A stretch of DNA of 52,499 nucleotides from Ruminococcus sp. (GCA_013911065.1 JACERV010000034.1:1-52499), one strand, 5' to 3'. Positions 42,302 through 51,345 are shown, numbered from the stretch's first letter. The notes: generated by a model from the letters alone, not told the origin. Numbers and translations: made by a program.

Positions 42302-43858
42302 ATGAGTATTTTAAATGTTGAACGCCTTTCTCATGGATTTGGGGACCGCGGAATTTTTCAGGATGTTTCTTTCCGTCTTCTGCGCGGAGAGCACATTGGT
42401 TTAGTAGGGGCCAATGGGGAGGGAAAGTCCACGTTTTTAAATATAGTGACAGGCAAGCTGATGCCCGATGAAGGGAAGGTTGAGTGGGCAAAAGGCGTTC
42501 GTGTCGGCTATTTGGACCAGCACACTGTTCTGGAAAAAGGGATGACAGTACAGGATGTTCTGAAATCGGCTTTTTCCTATTTGTTTGAGCTGGAAGAAAA
42601 GATGAACGAAATCTGTGACGGTCTGGGGGATGCGGATTCCGATGAGATGGAGCGATTAATGGAGGAGCTGGGGACAATTCAGGATACCCTGACTCTTCAC
42701 GACTTCTATATTATAGATGCAAAGGTGGAAGAGGTAGCCCGGGCGCTGGGACTGTTGGATCTGGGCCTTGAGCGGGATGTCACAGATTTGAGCGGGGGGC
42801 AGCGTACCCGTATTCTACTGGGAAAACTGCTGCTGGAAAAGCCGGATATCCTGCTCCTTGATGAGCCTACTAATTATCTGGATGAGGAGCATATAACCTG
42901 GCTGAAACGGTATCTGACAGAATATGAAAATGCCTTTATCCTGATTTCTCATGATATACCATTTTTGGATGAGGTTGTAAACATTATTTACCATATGGAA
43001 AATCAGCAGTTAGACCGTTATGTTGGGAATTATGAAGATTTCCGCAGAATCTATGAGGTGAAAAAGGCACAGCAGGAAGCTGCATACAAAAGGCAGCAGC
43101 AGGAAATCAGTCAGTTAAAGGATTTTGTGGCGCGCAATAAGGCGAGAGTTTCTACACGGAATATGGCAATGTCCCGTCAGAAGAAACTAGATAAAATGGA
43201 GGTTATTGAGCTGGCGGCAGAACGTCCCAAACCGGAGTTTCATTTTAAGCAGGGGCGCACACCGGGAAAATATATATTTGAGACAAAGGATTTTGTGATT
43301 GGTTATGAGGAACCCCTGTCTAAGCCTTTAAATCTCTTTTTGGAAAGAGGTCAGAAGGTTGCACTGACAGGAGCGAATGGAATTGGAAAGACCACTCTGA
43401 TTAAAAGTATTATGGGCCTGGTGAAACCAGTCCGCGGGACATGTGAGCTGGGAGAGAATCTTTCAATTGGATATTTTGAGCAGGAGGGAGACGGCAATAA
43501 TAAAACAACCTGCATCGAAGAAATTTGGGGTGAGTTCCCCTCCTTTACCCAGTATGAAGTCCGCTCTGCATTGGCGAAATGTGGTTTGACTACAAAGCAT
43601 ATTGAGAGCCAGGTCCGCGTATTAAGCGGCGGGGAGCAGGCCAAAGTACGCCTGTGTAAGCTGATCAACCGGGAGACGAATGTATTGATGCTGGACGAGC
43701 CTACCAATCACCTGGATGTAGAGGCAAAAGAGGCTTTGAAACAGGCACTTTTGGAATACCGGGGAGCAGTTCTTTTGATTTGCCATGAACCCGAATTCTA
43801 TCAGGATGTTGTTCAGCAGGTATGGGATTGTTCAAAGTGGACAACGAGAGTTGTGTAG
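42302..43858 (+). CDS. ABC-F family ATP-binding protein
   Basis: A 518-aa soluble protein with two ABC ATPase domains and no membrane helices. Walker A GANGEGKST (about residue 39) and GANGIGKTT (about 366); signatures LSGGQRTR and LSGGEQAK; Walker B motifs followed by DEPTNYLD and DEPTNHLD. Between the domains lies the P-site tRNA-interaction linker (about 245-305, rich in Gln/Arg/Lys). ABC-F proteins bind the ribosomal E site and act in translation quality control or antibiotic resistance. ATG 42302 has AAAGGGG 8 nt upstream; the ATG at 42275 is in frame but poorly placed. Its leader suggests regulation by translation stress. Confidence 0.92.
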   Translation: MSILNVERLSHGFGDRGIFQDVSFRLLRGEHIGLVGANGEGKSTFLNIVTGKLMPDEGKVEWAKGVRVGYLDQHTVLEKGMTVQDVLKSAFSYLFELEEKMNEICDGLGDADSDEMERLMEELGTIQDTLTLHDFYIIDAKVEEVARALGLLDLGLERDVTDLSGGQRTRILLGKLLLEKPDILLLDEPTNYLDEEHITWLKRYLTEYENAFILISHDIPFLDEVVNIIYHMENQQLDRYVGNYEDFRRIYEVKKAQQEAAYKRQQQEISQLKDFVARNKARVSTRNMAMSRQKKLDKMEVIELAAERPKPEFHFKQGRTPGKYIFETKDFVIGYEEPLSKPLNLFLERGQKVALTGANGIGKTTLIKSIMGLVKPVRGTCELGENLSIGYFEQEGDGNNKTTCIEEIWGEFPSFTQYEVRSALAKCGLTTKHIESQVRVLSGGEQAKVRLCKLINRETNVLMLDEPTNHLDVEAKEALKQALLEYRGAVLLICHEPEFYQDVVQQVWDCSKWTTRVV

Positions 43859-43916
43859 TACATAGGATAAAAGTGATGAAGTTTTGAATAAACTTTTCAT
43901 TCAGGGAGGAACAGAG

Positions 43917-45209
43917 ATGGAATCAGGTTTTTTAATAAGCAGTGAGAACATCATAGGTTTGATTCAGCGCACATTAAATGAAGTAGATCCAAGACTTGTG
44001 GAACATGGAGTGCGTGTAGCTTATATCGTATCCTGTATGCTGGAAGTGGAGGGCGGGTACTCCCAAAAGGACAAACAAGATATCTATATACTCTCTGTGC
44101 TTCATGATATTGGGGCATATAAGACTGAGGAAATTGAGCGCATGGTTGAATTTGAGACAGGTGACATATGGGAACATTCCATATATGGTTATCTCTTCCT
44201 AAGTTACCTGTCACCTCTCAAAGAATGGGCCGAAATCATTTTATTCCATCATGTTCCGGCTAAGGAACTGCCTGAACTGTTGCCCCAAATTGAGAAGGGA
44301 ACGCAGTTTCTGAATTTGGCAGACAGGCTGGAAACATTAAGCAAAAATTTCAGCAGAAAAAAAATGATAGAAGAAATAAGGAGCAAGACATTTGCTTCCC
44401 TGGAAAAACAGCGGGACAGCCGGTTTCACGGACGGGTTATTGACATATTCAAGGAAGCAGAAAAAAGGTTTTCCATATTTGAAGAGCTGCAAAAAGACGG
44501 GGCAGAGTTTGTTAATAAGTTTTCCGGGATTGTGCTTACAGAGGATGCGTGCGCCCAGTTTTTAAAGATCTTAGCTTATGCTATTGATTTCCGCAGCCGG
44601 CATACTGTGACTCATACGATTAAGACAACGAGTATTAGCTGCTGTCTGGCACGCTATATGGGTATTTCCAAAGAGCGGATACAGCGTATTTATTATGGAG
44701 CAAGACTGCATGATTTGGGGAAAATCGGGATTCCTGTAGAAATATTGGAATCGCCCGGGAAACTGGATGCCCATGAGATGGATATTATGCGGACACATGT
44801 AAAGATTACAGAGCGGATATTAGACAATGCTGTTGCTCCTGATATTATAAAGATTGCACTCAGACATCACGAAAAAATAGACGGGAGCGGTTATCCCCTG
44901 GGGCTAAAAGGGGAGGAGATGACGCTGGAGGAGCAGATTGTTGCGGTTGCGGATATTGTCAGCGCCCTGCTTGGAAAACGCAGCTACAAGGAAGCTTATT
45001 CCAAAGACAAGACGCTTTCTATTATACAGAATATGGCAGATGCAGGAAAAATAAATTCTGATGTTGTATTGGCTCTGAGAGAGAATTTTGATAAAATGAT
45101 TGCAGAGGTTGAGGACAACTGTGTGCCTATTTTGAACAATTATTATGGGATACAGTCTGAGTACCTGAAACTGCTAGTGAAGTATCAAAGTCCAAAGGGC
45201 ATACCATAA
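43917..45209 (+). CDS. HD/HD-GYP domain phosphohydrolase
   Basis: A 430-aa cytoplasmic protein with two HD modules. The N-terminal module (about residues 20-130) has VEHGVRVAYIVS, LHDIGAY and LFHHVPA; the C-terminal one (about 215-400) has HTVTHTIKTTSISC, ARLHDLGKIGIP and the HD-GYP signature RHHEKIDGSGYP. HD-GYP domains hydrolyse cyclic di-GMP; the N-terminal HD could act on another phosphoester or be structural. There is no transmitter or receiver domain, so how it senses is unknown. GGAGG lies 7 nt before ATG 43917, preferred over 43884. It starts 58 bp after the ABC-F gene. Confidence 0.88.
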   Translation: MESGFLISSENIIGLIQRTLNEVDPRLVEHGVRVAYIVSCMLEVEGGYSQKDKQDIYILSVLHDIGAYKTEEIERMVEFETGDIWEHSIYGYLFLSYLSPLKEWAEIILFHHVPAKELPELLPQIEKGTQFLNLADRLETLSKNFSRKKMIEEIRSKTFASLEKQRDSRFHGRVIDIFKEAEKRFSIFEELQKDGAEFVNKFSGIVLTEDACAQFLKILAYAIDFRSRHTVTHTIKTTSISCCLARYMGISKERIQRIYYGARLHDLGKIGIPVEILESPGKLDAHEMDIMRTHVKITERILDNAVAPDIIKIALRHHEKIDGSGYPLGLKGEEMTLEEQIVAVADIVSALLGKRSYKEAYSKDKTLSIIQNMADAGKINSDVVLALRENFDKMIAEVEDNCVPILNNYYGIQSEYLKLLVKYQSPKGIP

Positions 45210-45216
45210 TACATAT

Positions 45217-45241
45217 TTCTTGAACTGATAATGTTCAAGAA
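45217..45241 (+). terminator. Hairpin after the HD-GYP gene
   Basis: TTCTTGAAC (45217-45225) pairs perfectly with GTTCAAGAA (45233-45241). No T-run follows, so termination is uncertain. A second stem GGCAGATA/TATCTGCC (45255-45274) overlaps the 3' end of the convergent MATE gene. Confidence 0.45.
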
Positions 45242-45265
45242 GGCATACCATACCGGCAGATAGGA

Positions 45266-46585
45266 TTATCTGCCTTCTGCAAAGTTTTTGGAGCGGAATA
45301 GCATTACGGCAGCCAGCAGCATAACAAGCCCTTCTGCCGCAGGTACTGTCAGCCAGATACCGGTAAGTCCCAACAGAGAGGACAAAAGGAAGGCAAGGGG
45401 AATCACAAGTAAAAACCCGCGCAGACAGGAGATCAGAAAGGCCTGTCTTGGTCTGTCGATGGAGCTGAAATAGACGGCGGAAATAATATTAATTCCAATG
45501 AACAAAAATCCGGTAAAATAAATATGCATTCCTTTTACTGCTATTTCACGAAGCTCGGTATTATGCTCTTTGTTGAACAGTTCTACAATACCGTCGGAAA
45601 ATATATATGTAACCCCGTAGGAAACCAGAGCAAATAGGACTGAGGCAGTCAAAGCATAACGCAGCACCTTTTTGATGTCCTGAGTTTCTCTTTTTCCGAA
45701 ACAACTGCTCAGCACCGGCTGAATACCCTGTGAGATACCTGTAAAAATGGATATCAGTACAAGTGCAATATTGGCTAGAATACCATAGGCTGCTACTCCC
45801 AAGTTTCCGCTGTCCTTTAAAATCAGTATATTAAAGACAATTATTACCACGCCTGAGGATACTTCTACAATTAAAGAAGATACACCAAGTGCAGAAATAT
45901 CCAGCATTCTTTTAAAACTTATTCGTGTACGATGCAAACGGAATTGATTCTCCTTTCGGATGAAATGACGGGAGAGAATCAGCATACTTACAATAGGTGC
46001 GATTCCCGTAGCAACTGCGGCGCCAGCCATTCCAAGCCCCAAAGGGAAGACAAACACATAATCCAGTATGATATTGGAAAGGCTGCCAAGCAGCATGGCC
46101 GTCATGGAGAGTTGTGGTTTTCCATCATTCCGTACAAAACAAAGAAGCAGATTGTTTAGCATAAACATCGGAGCAAACAAAAGCAGGATACGAAGGTAAA
46201 CTCCTGAAAGAGGGAGTATTGCCGCATCTGCCCCCAAAAGTGACGCAAGCTGATAAGGCAGCAGGAGTCCGATCAGGAAAAAGGCTGTTGCAAGAATCAG
46301 CACAAAGAAAAGGGATTGAGTGAAGATGATTTTCCGGGTCTCCTTTTCTCCGTTTCCTTCAGAAATGGAATAACGTGTGGCACCCCCCATTCCAATCATG
46401 AGTCCCAGCCCATTGATAAAACTGTAGACGGGAATGGCAAGATTCAGAGCAGTCAATCCGTCAGGGCCGACTCCCCGGGCGATAAAAAAGGTGTCTGCCA
46501 GAATATAGCAGGAAAGTCCGATCATACCCAGAATGTTAGTTGAGACATATTTGATAAAGGTATGAAGAATTGAATTTGTTTTCAT
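45266..46585 (-). CDS. MATE family efflux transporter
   Basis: A 439-aa protein with 12 membrane helices of the MATE (NorM/DinF-like) superfamily: GLSCYILADTFFIARGVGPDGLTALNLAIPVYSF in helices 1-2 is the family mark (ADTFFIARG), with LLFAPMFMLNNLLLCFVRNDGKP, the N-x-x-R-N-D-G-x-P loop, in the first half. It exports cationic compounds or drugs in exchange for Na+ or H+. CGGAGG lies 8 nt before the ATG. The leader upstream carries a terminator-like hairpin, so expression is probably controlled at the RNA level. Confidence 0.93.
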   Translation of the reverse strand: MKTNSILHTFIKYVSTNILGMIGLSCYILADTFFIARGVGPDGLTALNLAIPVYSFINGLGLMIGMGGATRYSISEGNGEKETRKIIFTQSLFFVLILATAFFLIGLLLPYQLASLLGADAAILPLSGVYLRILLLFAPMFMLNNLLLCFVRNDGKPQLSMTAMLLGSLSNIILDYVFVFPLGLGMAGAAVATGIAPIVSMLILSRHFIRKENQFRLHRTRISFKRMLDISALGVSSLIVEVSSGVVIIVFNILILKDSGNLGVAAYGILANIALVLISIFTGISQGIQPVLSSCFGKRETQDIKKVLRYALTASVLFALVSYGVTYIFSDGIVELFNKEHNTELREIAVKGMHIYFTGFLFIGINIISAVYFSSIDRPRQAFLISCLRGFLLVIPLAFLLSSLLGLTGIWLTVPAAEGLVMLLAAVMLFRSKNFAEGR

Positions 46586-46617
46586 AAAGATAATCCTCCG
46601 TAGTGTTTTAGTATTGT

Positions 46618-46680
46618 TAAAAAATAAGAAGCATCCGTTTCCATACCTTCAAAGGCCTATCGGTATGGCATACGAATGCT
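46618..46680 (-). terminator. Attenuator-like terminator in the MATE leader (minus strand)
   Basis: On the minus strand the stem AGCATTCGTATGCCATACC with GGTATGGAAACGGATGCT (arms at 46662-46680 and 46630-46647) is followed by CTTATTTTTT. It lies inside the leader between the promoter (46735-46763) and the MATE start at 46585, so it is a candidate regulated terminator. A smaller stem ATTCCT/AGGAAT (46687-46708) precedes it and may be part of a ligand- or protein-binding domain. No known riboswitch class was recognised. Confidence 0.65.
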
Positions 46681-46734
46681 TTAAGAATTCCTACCCGGCG
46701 GCAGGAATAAGCTGTTATTTTAAAATCTGATGGT

Positions 46735-46763
46735 AGTTTAACATAAATAAAAAAAGAAATCAA
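46735..46763 (-). promoter_or_regulatory. Promoter of the MATE gene (minus strand)
   Basis: On the minus strand TTGATT (46758-46763), 17 bp, then TAAACT (46735-46740). Transcription would start near 46728, giving a leader of about 143 nt with the attenuator-like hairpin inside. Confidence 0.55.
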
Positions 46764-46797
46764 TGGCTTTAAACCAGATAAGAAAGAGGTAAGATGT

Positions 46798-47967
46798 ATG
46801 AACAAGAAAGAAGTATTAGAAATAAGAAAACAATTCACTCCGGCCAACTGTGCCATCACCCGTATTTGTGGGTGCTATGTGGATTATGAGAAGAATAAAA
46901 AGGTGGAATCAAAGGATGCATTTCTTTCTCTGCCAGAGGAGGAGGCGTTTAAGTACTTTGATATTTTCAAAAAAACGCTGTCAGGTACAATGGGGAGAAA
47001 TCTGCTGAATATGGAGTTTCCTCTGGATTCAGAGATGCCAGGAGGGACCCAGGAGTTCCTGCTGAAGCTGAGAGACAGTAAACTGGAAGATGACATGCTG
47101 CTGGAGGAGTTTTATGATAAAATTATAGACAGCTACATATATGAAGAGAACTATTACATTGTTTTGATTCACGCAATGTACGACATCCCGGGAAAATCTT
47201 CGGACGGTATTGAGATGTTTGACGCATCTGATAATGTGTATGAGTATTTGCTGTGCAGTATCTGCCCTGTGGGCTTGTCTAAGCCCGGACTTTGTTATAA
47301 TGCAGAAGATAACCGGATTCAGGACAGAATCCGTGATTGGATTGTAGACAGGCCTGACAGAGGATTTTTGTTTCCGGCATTTACAGACAGAAATATGGAC
47401 ATTCACGGTGTACTGTACTATACCAAGAAGTCAGAAGATTTGCAGGAGGAAATGATTGACCAGGTCCTGGGAGCAAAGATGCCCATGTCTGCGGATACTC
47501 AGAAAGAGACGTTTCAGATGCTGATTGAAGACACATTGGGTGAGGACGGTGATTATGAGACGGTCCGCAATATACATGAAACGCTGAATGAGATGATAGA
47601 GGAACACAAAGAAGAGCCGGAACCTCTGGCACTGGACCGGACCGAGGTGAAGAAGGTTTTCGAAAAGAGCGGTGTACCGGTAGAAAAAATGGAAGAGTTT
47701 GACAAGAACTTTGAGGAGACGGCAGGAGAAAAGACATCTCTTCTTGCAGCAAATATTACTGAGACAAAGAAGTTTAACATTGAGACACCGGACATTACCA
47801 TTAAGGTGAATCCGGAGAGAATGGATCTGATAGAGACCCGCTTAGTTGACGGGCGCCAGTGCCTGGTAATTGCAGTGGATGACCATATAGAGGTAAATGG
47901 AGTAAATGTAAGGACTATGAAGAGGCCGGGGGGAGCGGAAGTACCATTGTTATCTGATGAAGATTGA
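46798..47967 (+). CDS. DUF4317 family protein
   Basis: A 389-aa soluble acidic protein starting MNKKEVLEIRKQFTPANCAITRICGCYVD, the distinctive start of the DUF4317 family found mainly in Lachnospiraceae and relatives. GCYVDYEKNKKV, then EEEAFKYFDIFKKTLSGTMGRN follow the family pattern. The C-terminal third contains a highly charged linker and a small beta-rich end. Function is unknown; family presence helps place the organism. AGAGGTAAG lies just upstream of the ATG. The amidohydrolase follows about 120 bp downstream on the same strand. Confidence 0.88.
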   Translation: MNKKEVLEIRKQFTPANCAITRICGCYVDYEKNKKVESKDAFLSLPEEEAFKYFDIFKKTLSGTMGRNLLNMEFPLDSEMPGGTQEFLLKLRDSKLEDDMLLEEFYDKIIDSYIYEENYYIVLIHAMYDIPGKSSDGIEMFDASDNVYEYLLCSICPVGLSKPGLCYNAEDNRIQDRIRDWIVDRPDRGFLFPAFTDRNMDIHGVLYYTKKSEDLQEEMIDQVLGAKMPMSADTQKETFQMLIEDTLGEDGDYETVRNIHETLNEMIEEHKEEPEPLALDRTEVKKVFEKSGVPVEKMEEFDKNFEETAGEKTSLLAANITETKKFNIETPDITIKVNPERMDLIETRLVDGRQCLVIAVDDHIEVNGVNVRTMKRPGGAEVPLLSDED

Positions 47968-48089
47968 AAATCTGCATAGAATCTGTTATTGTTAAAATGT
48001 GGACAAAGAAAGGCGGCAGGGCACGGTGGCTGTTCTGCGGACATGGGGAAATGTCAGATGAGGAATGTCCGGAAAGGTTGGTATTTTTA

Positions 48090-49298
48090 ATGATTTATTG
48101 TGGGAAACATTTGATTACAGGAGACGGAAAAACACATCTTATGGATGCAGCGGTAGTAGTAGATGAAAGCGGGAACATTCAAGATGTGGGGAACAGAGAT
48201 GAGATGGCAGGCAAGTATCCCGAAGATGAAGTGAAAGACTATGGGGACGCGACACTTCTTCCGGGACTTTGTGACATGCATGTACATTTCGGCTATTATT
48301 ACAGTCAGCCGGACCAGTATAATTTTGATGACTATATGATTGCCTATTACGCACAAGAGCAGGCAAAAACTGCACTGAGTCTTGGAATTACAACAGTGCG
48401 TGATTTATCTTCCCCTCATAACTTATGCAAGCAACTGCGTCTGGCAGGGGAAAAGGGGTATGTAAAAGTGCCCAGGATTATTCATTCTGATGCCGGTATG
48501 TGTATGACCGGGGGACACGGGCATGATGATGGTATTGAAGAAGTGGACGGAGAGTGGGAGATCCGTAAGGAAATCCGAAAACAATTACGTGACGGTGCGG
48601 ACTGGGTGAAGATACTGACAAGCGGAAGAACCAGCACACCCGAATTCACACAAGAAGAATTAAATGCTGCAGTGGATGAATCCCACCGTGTAGGGGTAAA
48701 ATGCGCGGTACATGCGGGACTTCAGCCTGCTCTTCAAATGTCTATAGATGCAGGGTTCGATACCATTGAACACGGAACCTTCCTTACTTATGAGCAGGTA
48801 AAACAAATGGCAGCAAACGGGCAGGCATGGGTTCCCACAATGACGGCATACACAGTACTTTATGAATTTTGCAAAGAAAAATTAGAAGCAGGATTTGACA
48901 AAGGAGACAGAATTGCAGCAAAAGCATTGAAGGATATGGCCTTTTTTGAGCCTGCCTATCATGCATATAAAGATAATTTTAAGAAGTTCTATGACACAGG
49001 CGTGACAGTTTGTACCGGAAGTGACATGGTACTGTATGAGGCTCCGCCCCTTCCGATCAACCGTGAGCTGGAATTGATGGTGGAGTATGGAATTACCCCA
49101 ATTCAGGCCATTGAAACTGCCACCTCTAATCCGGCCAAAGTGCTTGGGCTGGAGGATGTGATGGGACAGTTGAAACCGGGCCTGAAGGCTGATATGATTG
49201 TAGTAAAAGGAAATGTGGCTGAAGATATCAAGGCTGTGAATCACCTGGTGGATGTTTACATGGGCGGCGAATTAGTATATACGAATCAAGAGAAGTAA
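48090..49298 (+). CDS. Amidohydrolase family protein (imidazolonepropionase-like)
   Basis: A 402-aa metal-dependent hydrolase of the imidazolonepropionase/prolidase-like amidohydrolase group. LPGLCDMHVHFG carries the HxH metal ligands, SGGRTSTP-type and AVHAG and IEHGTF carry later ligands, and VCTGSDM the catalytic Asp. The C-terminal NPAKVLGLEDVMGQLKPGLKADM and IVVKGN is the typical end of the composite domain. It should cleave an amide or lactam bond in a cyclic or peptide-like substrate. The frame opens at 47964; ATG 48090 (GGAAAGG about 12 nt upstream) gives the usual N-terminus. A PatB-type gene follows 61 bp later. Confidence 0.88.
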   Translation: MIYCGKHLITGDGKTHLMDAAVVVDESGNIQDVGNRDEMAGKYPEDEVKDYGDATLLPGLCDMHVHFGYYYSQPDQYNFDDYMIAYYAQEQAKTALSLGITTVRDLSSPHNLCKQLRLAGEKGYVKVPRIIHSDAGMCMTGGHGHDDGIEEVDGEWEIRKEIRKQLRDGADWVKILTSGRTSTPEFTQEELNAAVDESHRVGVKCAVHAGLQPALQMSIDAGFDTIEHGTFLTYEQVKQMAANGQAWVPTMTAYTVLYEFCKEKLEAGFDKGDRIAAKALKDMAFFEPAYHAYKDNFKKFYDTGVTVCTGSDMVLYEAPPLPINRELELMVEYGITPIQAIETATSNPAKVLGLEDVMGQLKPGLKADMIVVKGNVAEDIKAVNHLVDVYMGGELVYTNQEK

Positions 49299-49359
49299 AC
49301 CGAAAGGCAGAGTTTAAAAGCTCTGCCTTTGGTGAATCAGCAAAAGGAGGAGAAACAGT

Positions 49360-50574
49360 ATGAAATACGATTTTACAACAATTATGGACCGGGCCGGGCA
49401 TGATGCAGAGGCTGTGGAACATATTCCGATGAAGGGGGCGCAGGTAAAAGATGGATTTTCCAGAATTCCCATGTGGGTTGCAGATATGAACTTTCCCACA
49501 TTGCCGACTATTTTGGAGGCAATAGAGGACAGGCTGAAACATCCCCACTTTGGCTATTTCGGACTGTCAAATCAATATTATGAAAGTATTATAAACTGGC
49601 ATAAGGACCGGTTTGGCGTAACAGGAATGGGACCCGCTGATATTGGTTATGAAAATGGAGTTCTTGGCTGTGTTTCATCGTCTGTTCAGGCTTTTACCGC
49701 ACCAGGGGAAGCCGTGCTGCTGCATTCCCCTACTTACATCGGGTTCACAAGGACAATAGAGAATATCGGCAGAAAAATTGTGCTGAGTGATTTGAAACGG
49801 GATGCAGACGGTGTATGGAGAATGGATTATGAGGATATGGAGAGAAAGCTTAGAAAGCACCATATTCATTGTGTCATTTTCTGCTCTCCACACAATCCCA
49901 CCGGAAGAGTGTGGAAAAGGGAAGAGCTTGAAAAAGCAATGGAATTGTATAAAAAGTATGACTGTGTGGTGATATCCGATGAGATATGGGCGGACCTTAC
50001 TATGCCGGGACATACACATATTCCCCTGCAGACCATATCTGAGGATGCAAGAAACAGAACAGTCAGTGTGTACGCACCATCCAAGACATTTAATTTGGCT
50101 GGATTGACTGGCTCCTACCATGTAATTTACAATTCATATCTGCGGGACCGGGTTGCAAAATTGTCCGGGGCTTCACACTACAATTCCTGCAACGTTCTTT
50201 CCATGCATGCACTGGTTGGAGCCTACAAGCCGGAGGGCAGGGAATGGGTCGACGAACTCAGAGAAGTCCTCAATGAAAATATAGAATATGCATACCATTA
50301 CATTACCAGCCATTTTGAAGGTATATCTCTGGCAAAACCGGAGGGAACTTATATGCTGTTTTTAGATTGCCGGCAGTGGTGCGTGGAACATCAGAAAACC
50401 TTAGACGAACTTCTTAGAGCCGGGATTGAGGTTGGGGTTATCTGGCAGGACGGCAGACCATTTCATGGAGAATACTCTATTCGGCTCAATCTGGCACTTC
50501 CTTATGAATTAGTAAAAGAGGCAATGGAAAGACTGGATAAGTATGTATTTGCTGAAAAGACTCTACAAAAATAG
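49360..50574 (+). CDS. patB: MalY/PatB family cystathionine beta-lyase (C-S lyase)
   Basis: A 404-aa PLP-dependent fold-type I enzyme of the MalY/PatB group, which splits L-cystathionine or other S-conjugated cysteines to homocysteine or thiols, pyruvate and ammonia. MWVADMNFPTLPTILEAIEDRL at the N-terminus, CSPHNPTGRVW, VISDEIWADL and the Schiff-base lysine K242 in APSKTFNLAGL identify the family. The end EYSIRLNLALPYELV holds the substrate carboxylate Arg. AAAGGAGG lies 9 nt before the ATG. A hairpin without T-run lies between it and the amidohydrolase (49300-49332), so both may share a transcript. Confidence 0.92.
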   Translation: MKYDFTTIMDRAGHDAEAVEHIPMKGAQVKDGFSRIPMWVADMNFPTLPTILEAIEDRLKHPHFGYFGLSNQYYESIINWHKDRFGVTGMGPADIGYENGVLGCVSSSVQAFTAPGEAVLLHSPTYIGFTRTIENIGRKIVLSDLKRDADGVWRMDYEDMERKLRKHHIHCVIFCSPHNPTGRVWKREELEKAMELYKKYDCVVISDEIWADLTMPGHTHIPLQTISEDARNRTVSVYAPSKTFNLAGLTGSYHVIYNSYLRDRVAKLSGASHYNSCNVLSMHALVGAYKPEGREWVDELREVLNENIEYAYHYITSHFEGISLAKPEGTYMLFLDCRQWCVEHQKTLDELLRAGIEVGVIWQDGRPFHGEYSIRLNLALPYELVKEAMERLDKYVFAEKTLQK

Positions 50575-50753
50575 ACTAGTATTAGCAATTACCACATGAT
50601 AAAATACTTTAAAAGCATTATATTTCCAAAAACTTCTGAACGGTATGCCCGTATCTAATTTCATTTCTTATGACAGATATCAATATGAGAAATCTCAATG
50701 CTTTGTATCCCATTTAACAGTAGAGAGGTTTCAGATATGGATAAGGACGTTTG

Positions 50754-50781
50754 TACCTCCTGCATTTTTACAAAGGAGGTA
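50754..50781 (+). promoter_or_regulatory. Hairpin hiding the ribosome binding site of the Rpn-like pseudogene
   Basis: TACCTCCT (50754-50761) is perfectly complementary to AGGAGGTA (50774-50781), which contains the Shine-Dalgarno sequence for the ATG at 50787. In the mRNA the site would be masked, which keeps translation low, as seen in some transposase genes. The preceding gap (50575-50753) has no gene. Confidence 0.55.
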
Positions 50782-50786
50782 GTTAT

Positions 50787-51345
50787 ATGCAGAATAGCAC
50801 ACAGAACAAAGAGACACCGGTAAATCAAACAATATGTGAAAAAACGAATGGAACGAATGTCCAGCGTACTTACAAATCCAGGCTGTTTGAAATGATATTT
50901 AGCGAGAAGACAGAGTTATTGGAGCTGTATAATGCAATGAATGAAACTAATTATGTAAATCCTGAACTTCTGGAGATCAATACCCTGGAAAATGCCATAT
51001 TTATGTCAATGCATAATGATATATTGACTTTAGAGGCAGCAGTAGAATTGGCCATTGGAGAATGTATCAAAGATGACATATTGGCGGAGTTTCTTTAGAA
51101 AGAACAGAGCGGAGGCGAAAAGTGTGAGCATTTATGAGTATGATGAAGAAAAACATATGCGGCAGGTAAAAGAAGAAGGAAGAGAAGAAGGAAAAGAAGA
51201 AGGGCGGGCCGAAGGTGCAAAAAGTAAGATGCTGGAGCTAGTTAATAAAAAACTGGAAAAAGGGAAATCTATAGGGGTGATTGCCGCTGAACTTGAGGAA
51301 AGTGAAGAAGTTATTAGAAAGTTGATAGAAGAGCAGGAGCATTAA
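50787..51345 (+). pseudogene. Decayed Rpn family (PD-(D/E)XK) nuclease/transposase gene
   Basis: Two overlapping frames (50787-51098 and 51055-51345) each cover part of one protein. The first starts with RTYKSRLFEMIFSEKTELLELYNA and ends AIGECIKDDILAEFL; the second continues RKNRAEAKSVSIYEYDEEKHM and a Glu/Gly-rich tail (EEGREEGKEEGRAEG). This is the start and end of Rpn-type recombination-promoting nuclease/putative transposase proteins of about 300 aa. An extra T in the CTTTAG run at about 51096 causes the frame change, and the central nuclease core appears deleted in frame at about 51022 (MHNDI joined to LTLEAAVEL). It is therefore probably inactive. Confidence 0.78.

Noticed and set aside
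51055-51345. Independent 96-aa gene
   Set aside because: Its first 18 residues are out of frame with the family; the rest is the C-terminal part of the Rpn-type protein after a frameshift, so it is merged into the pseudogene.
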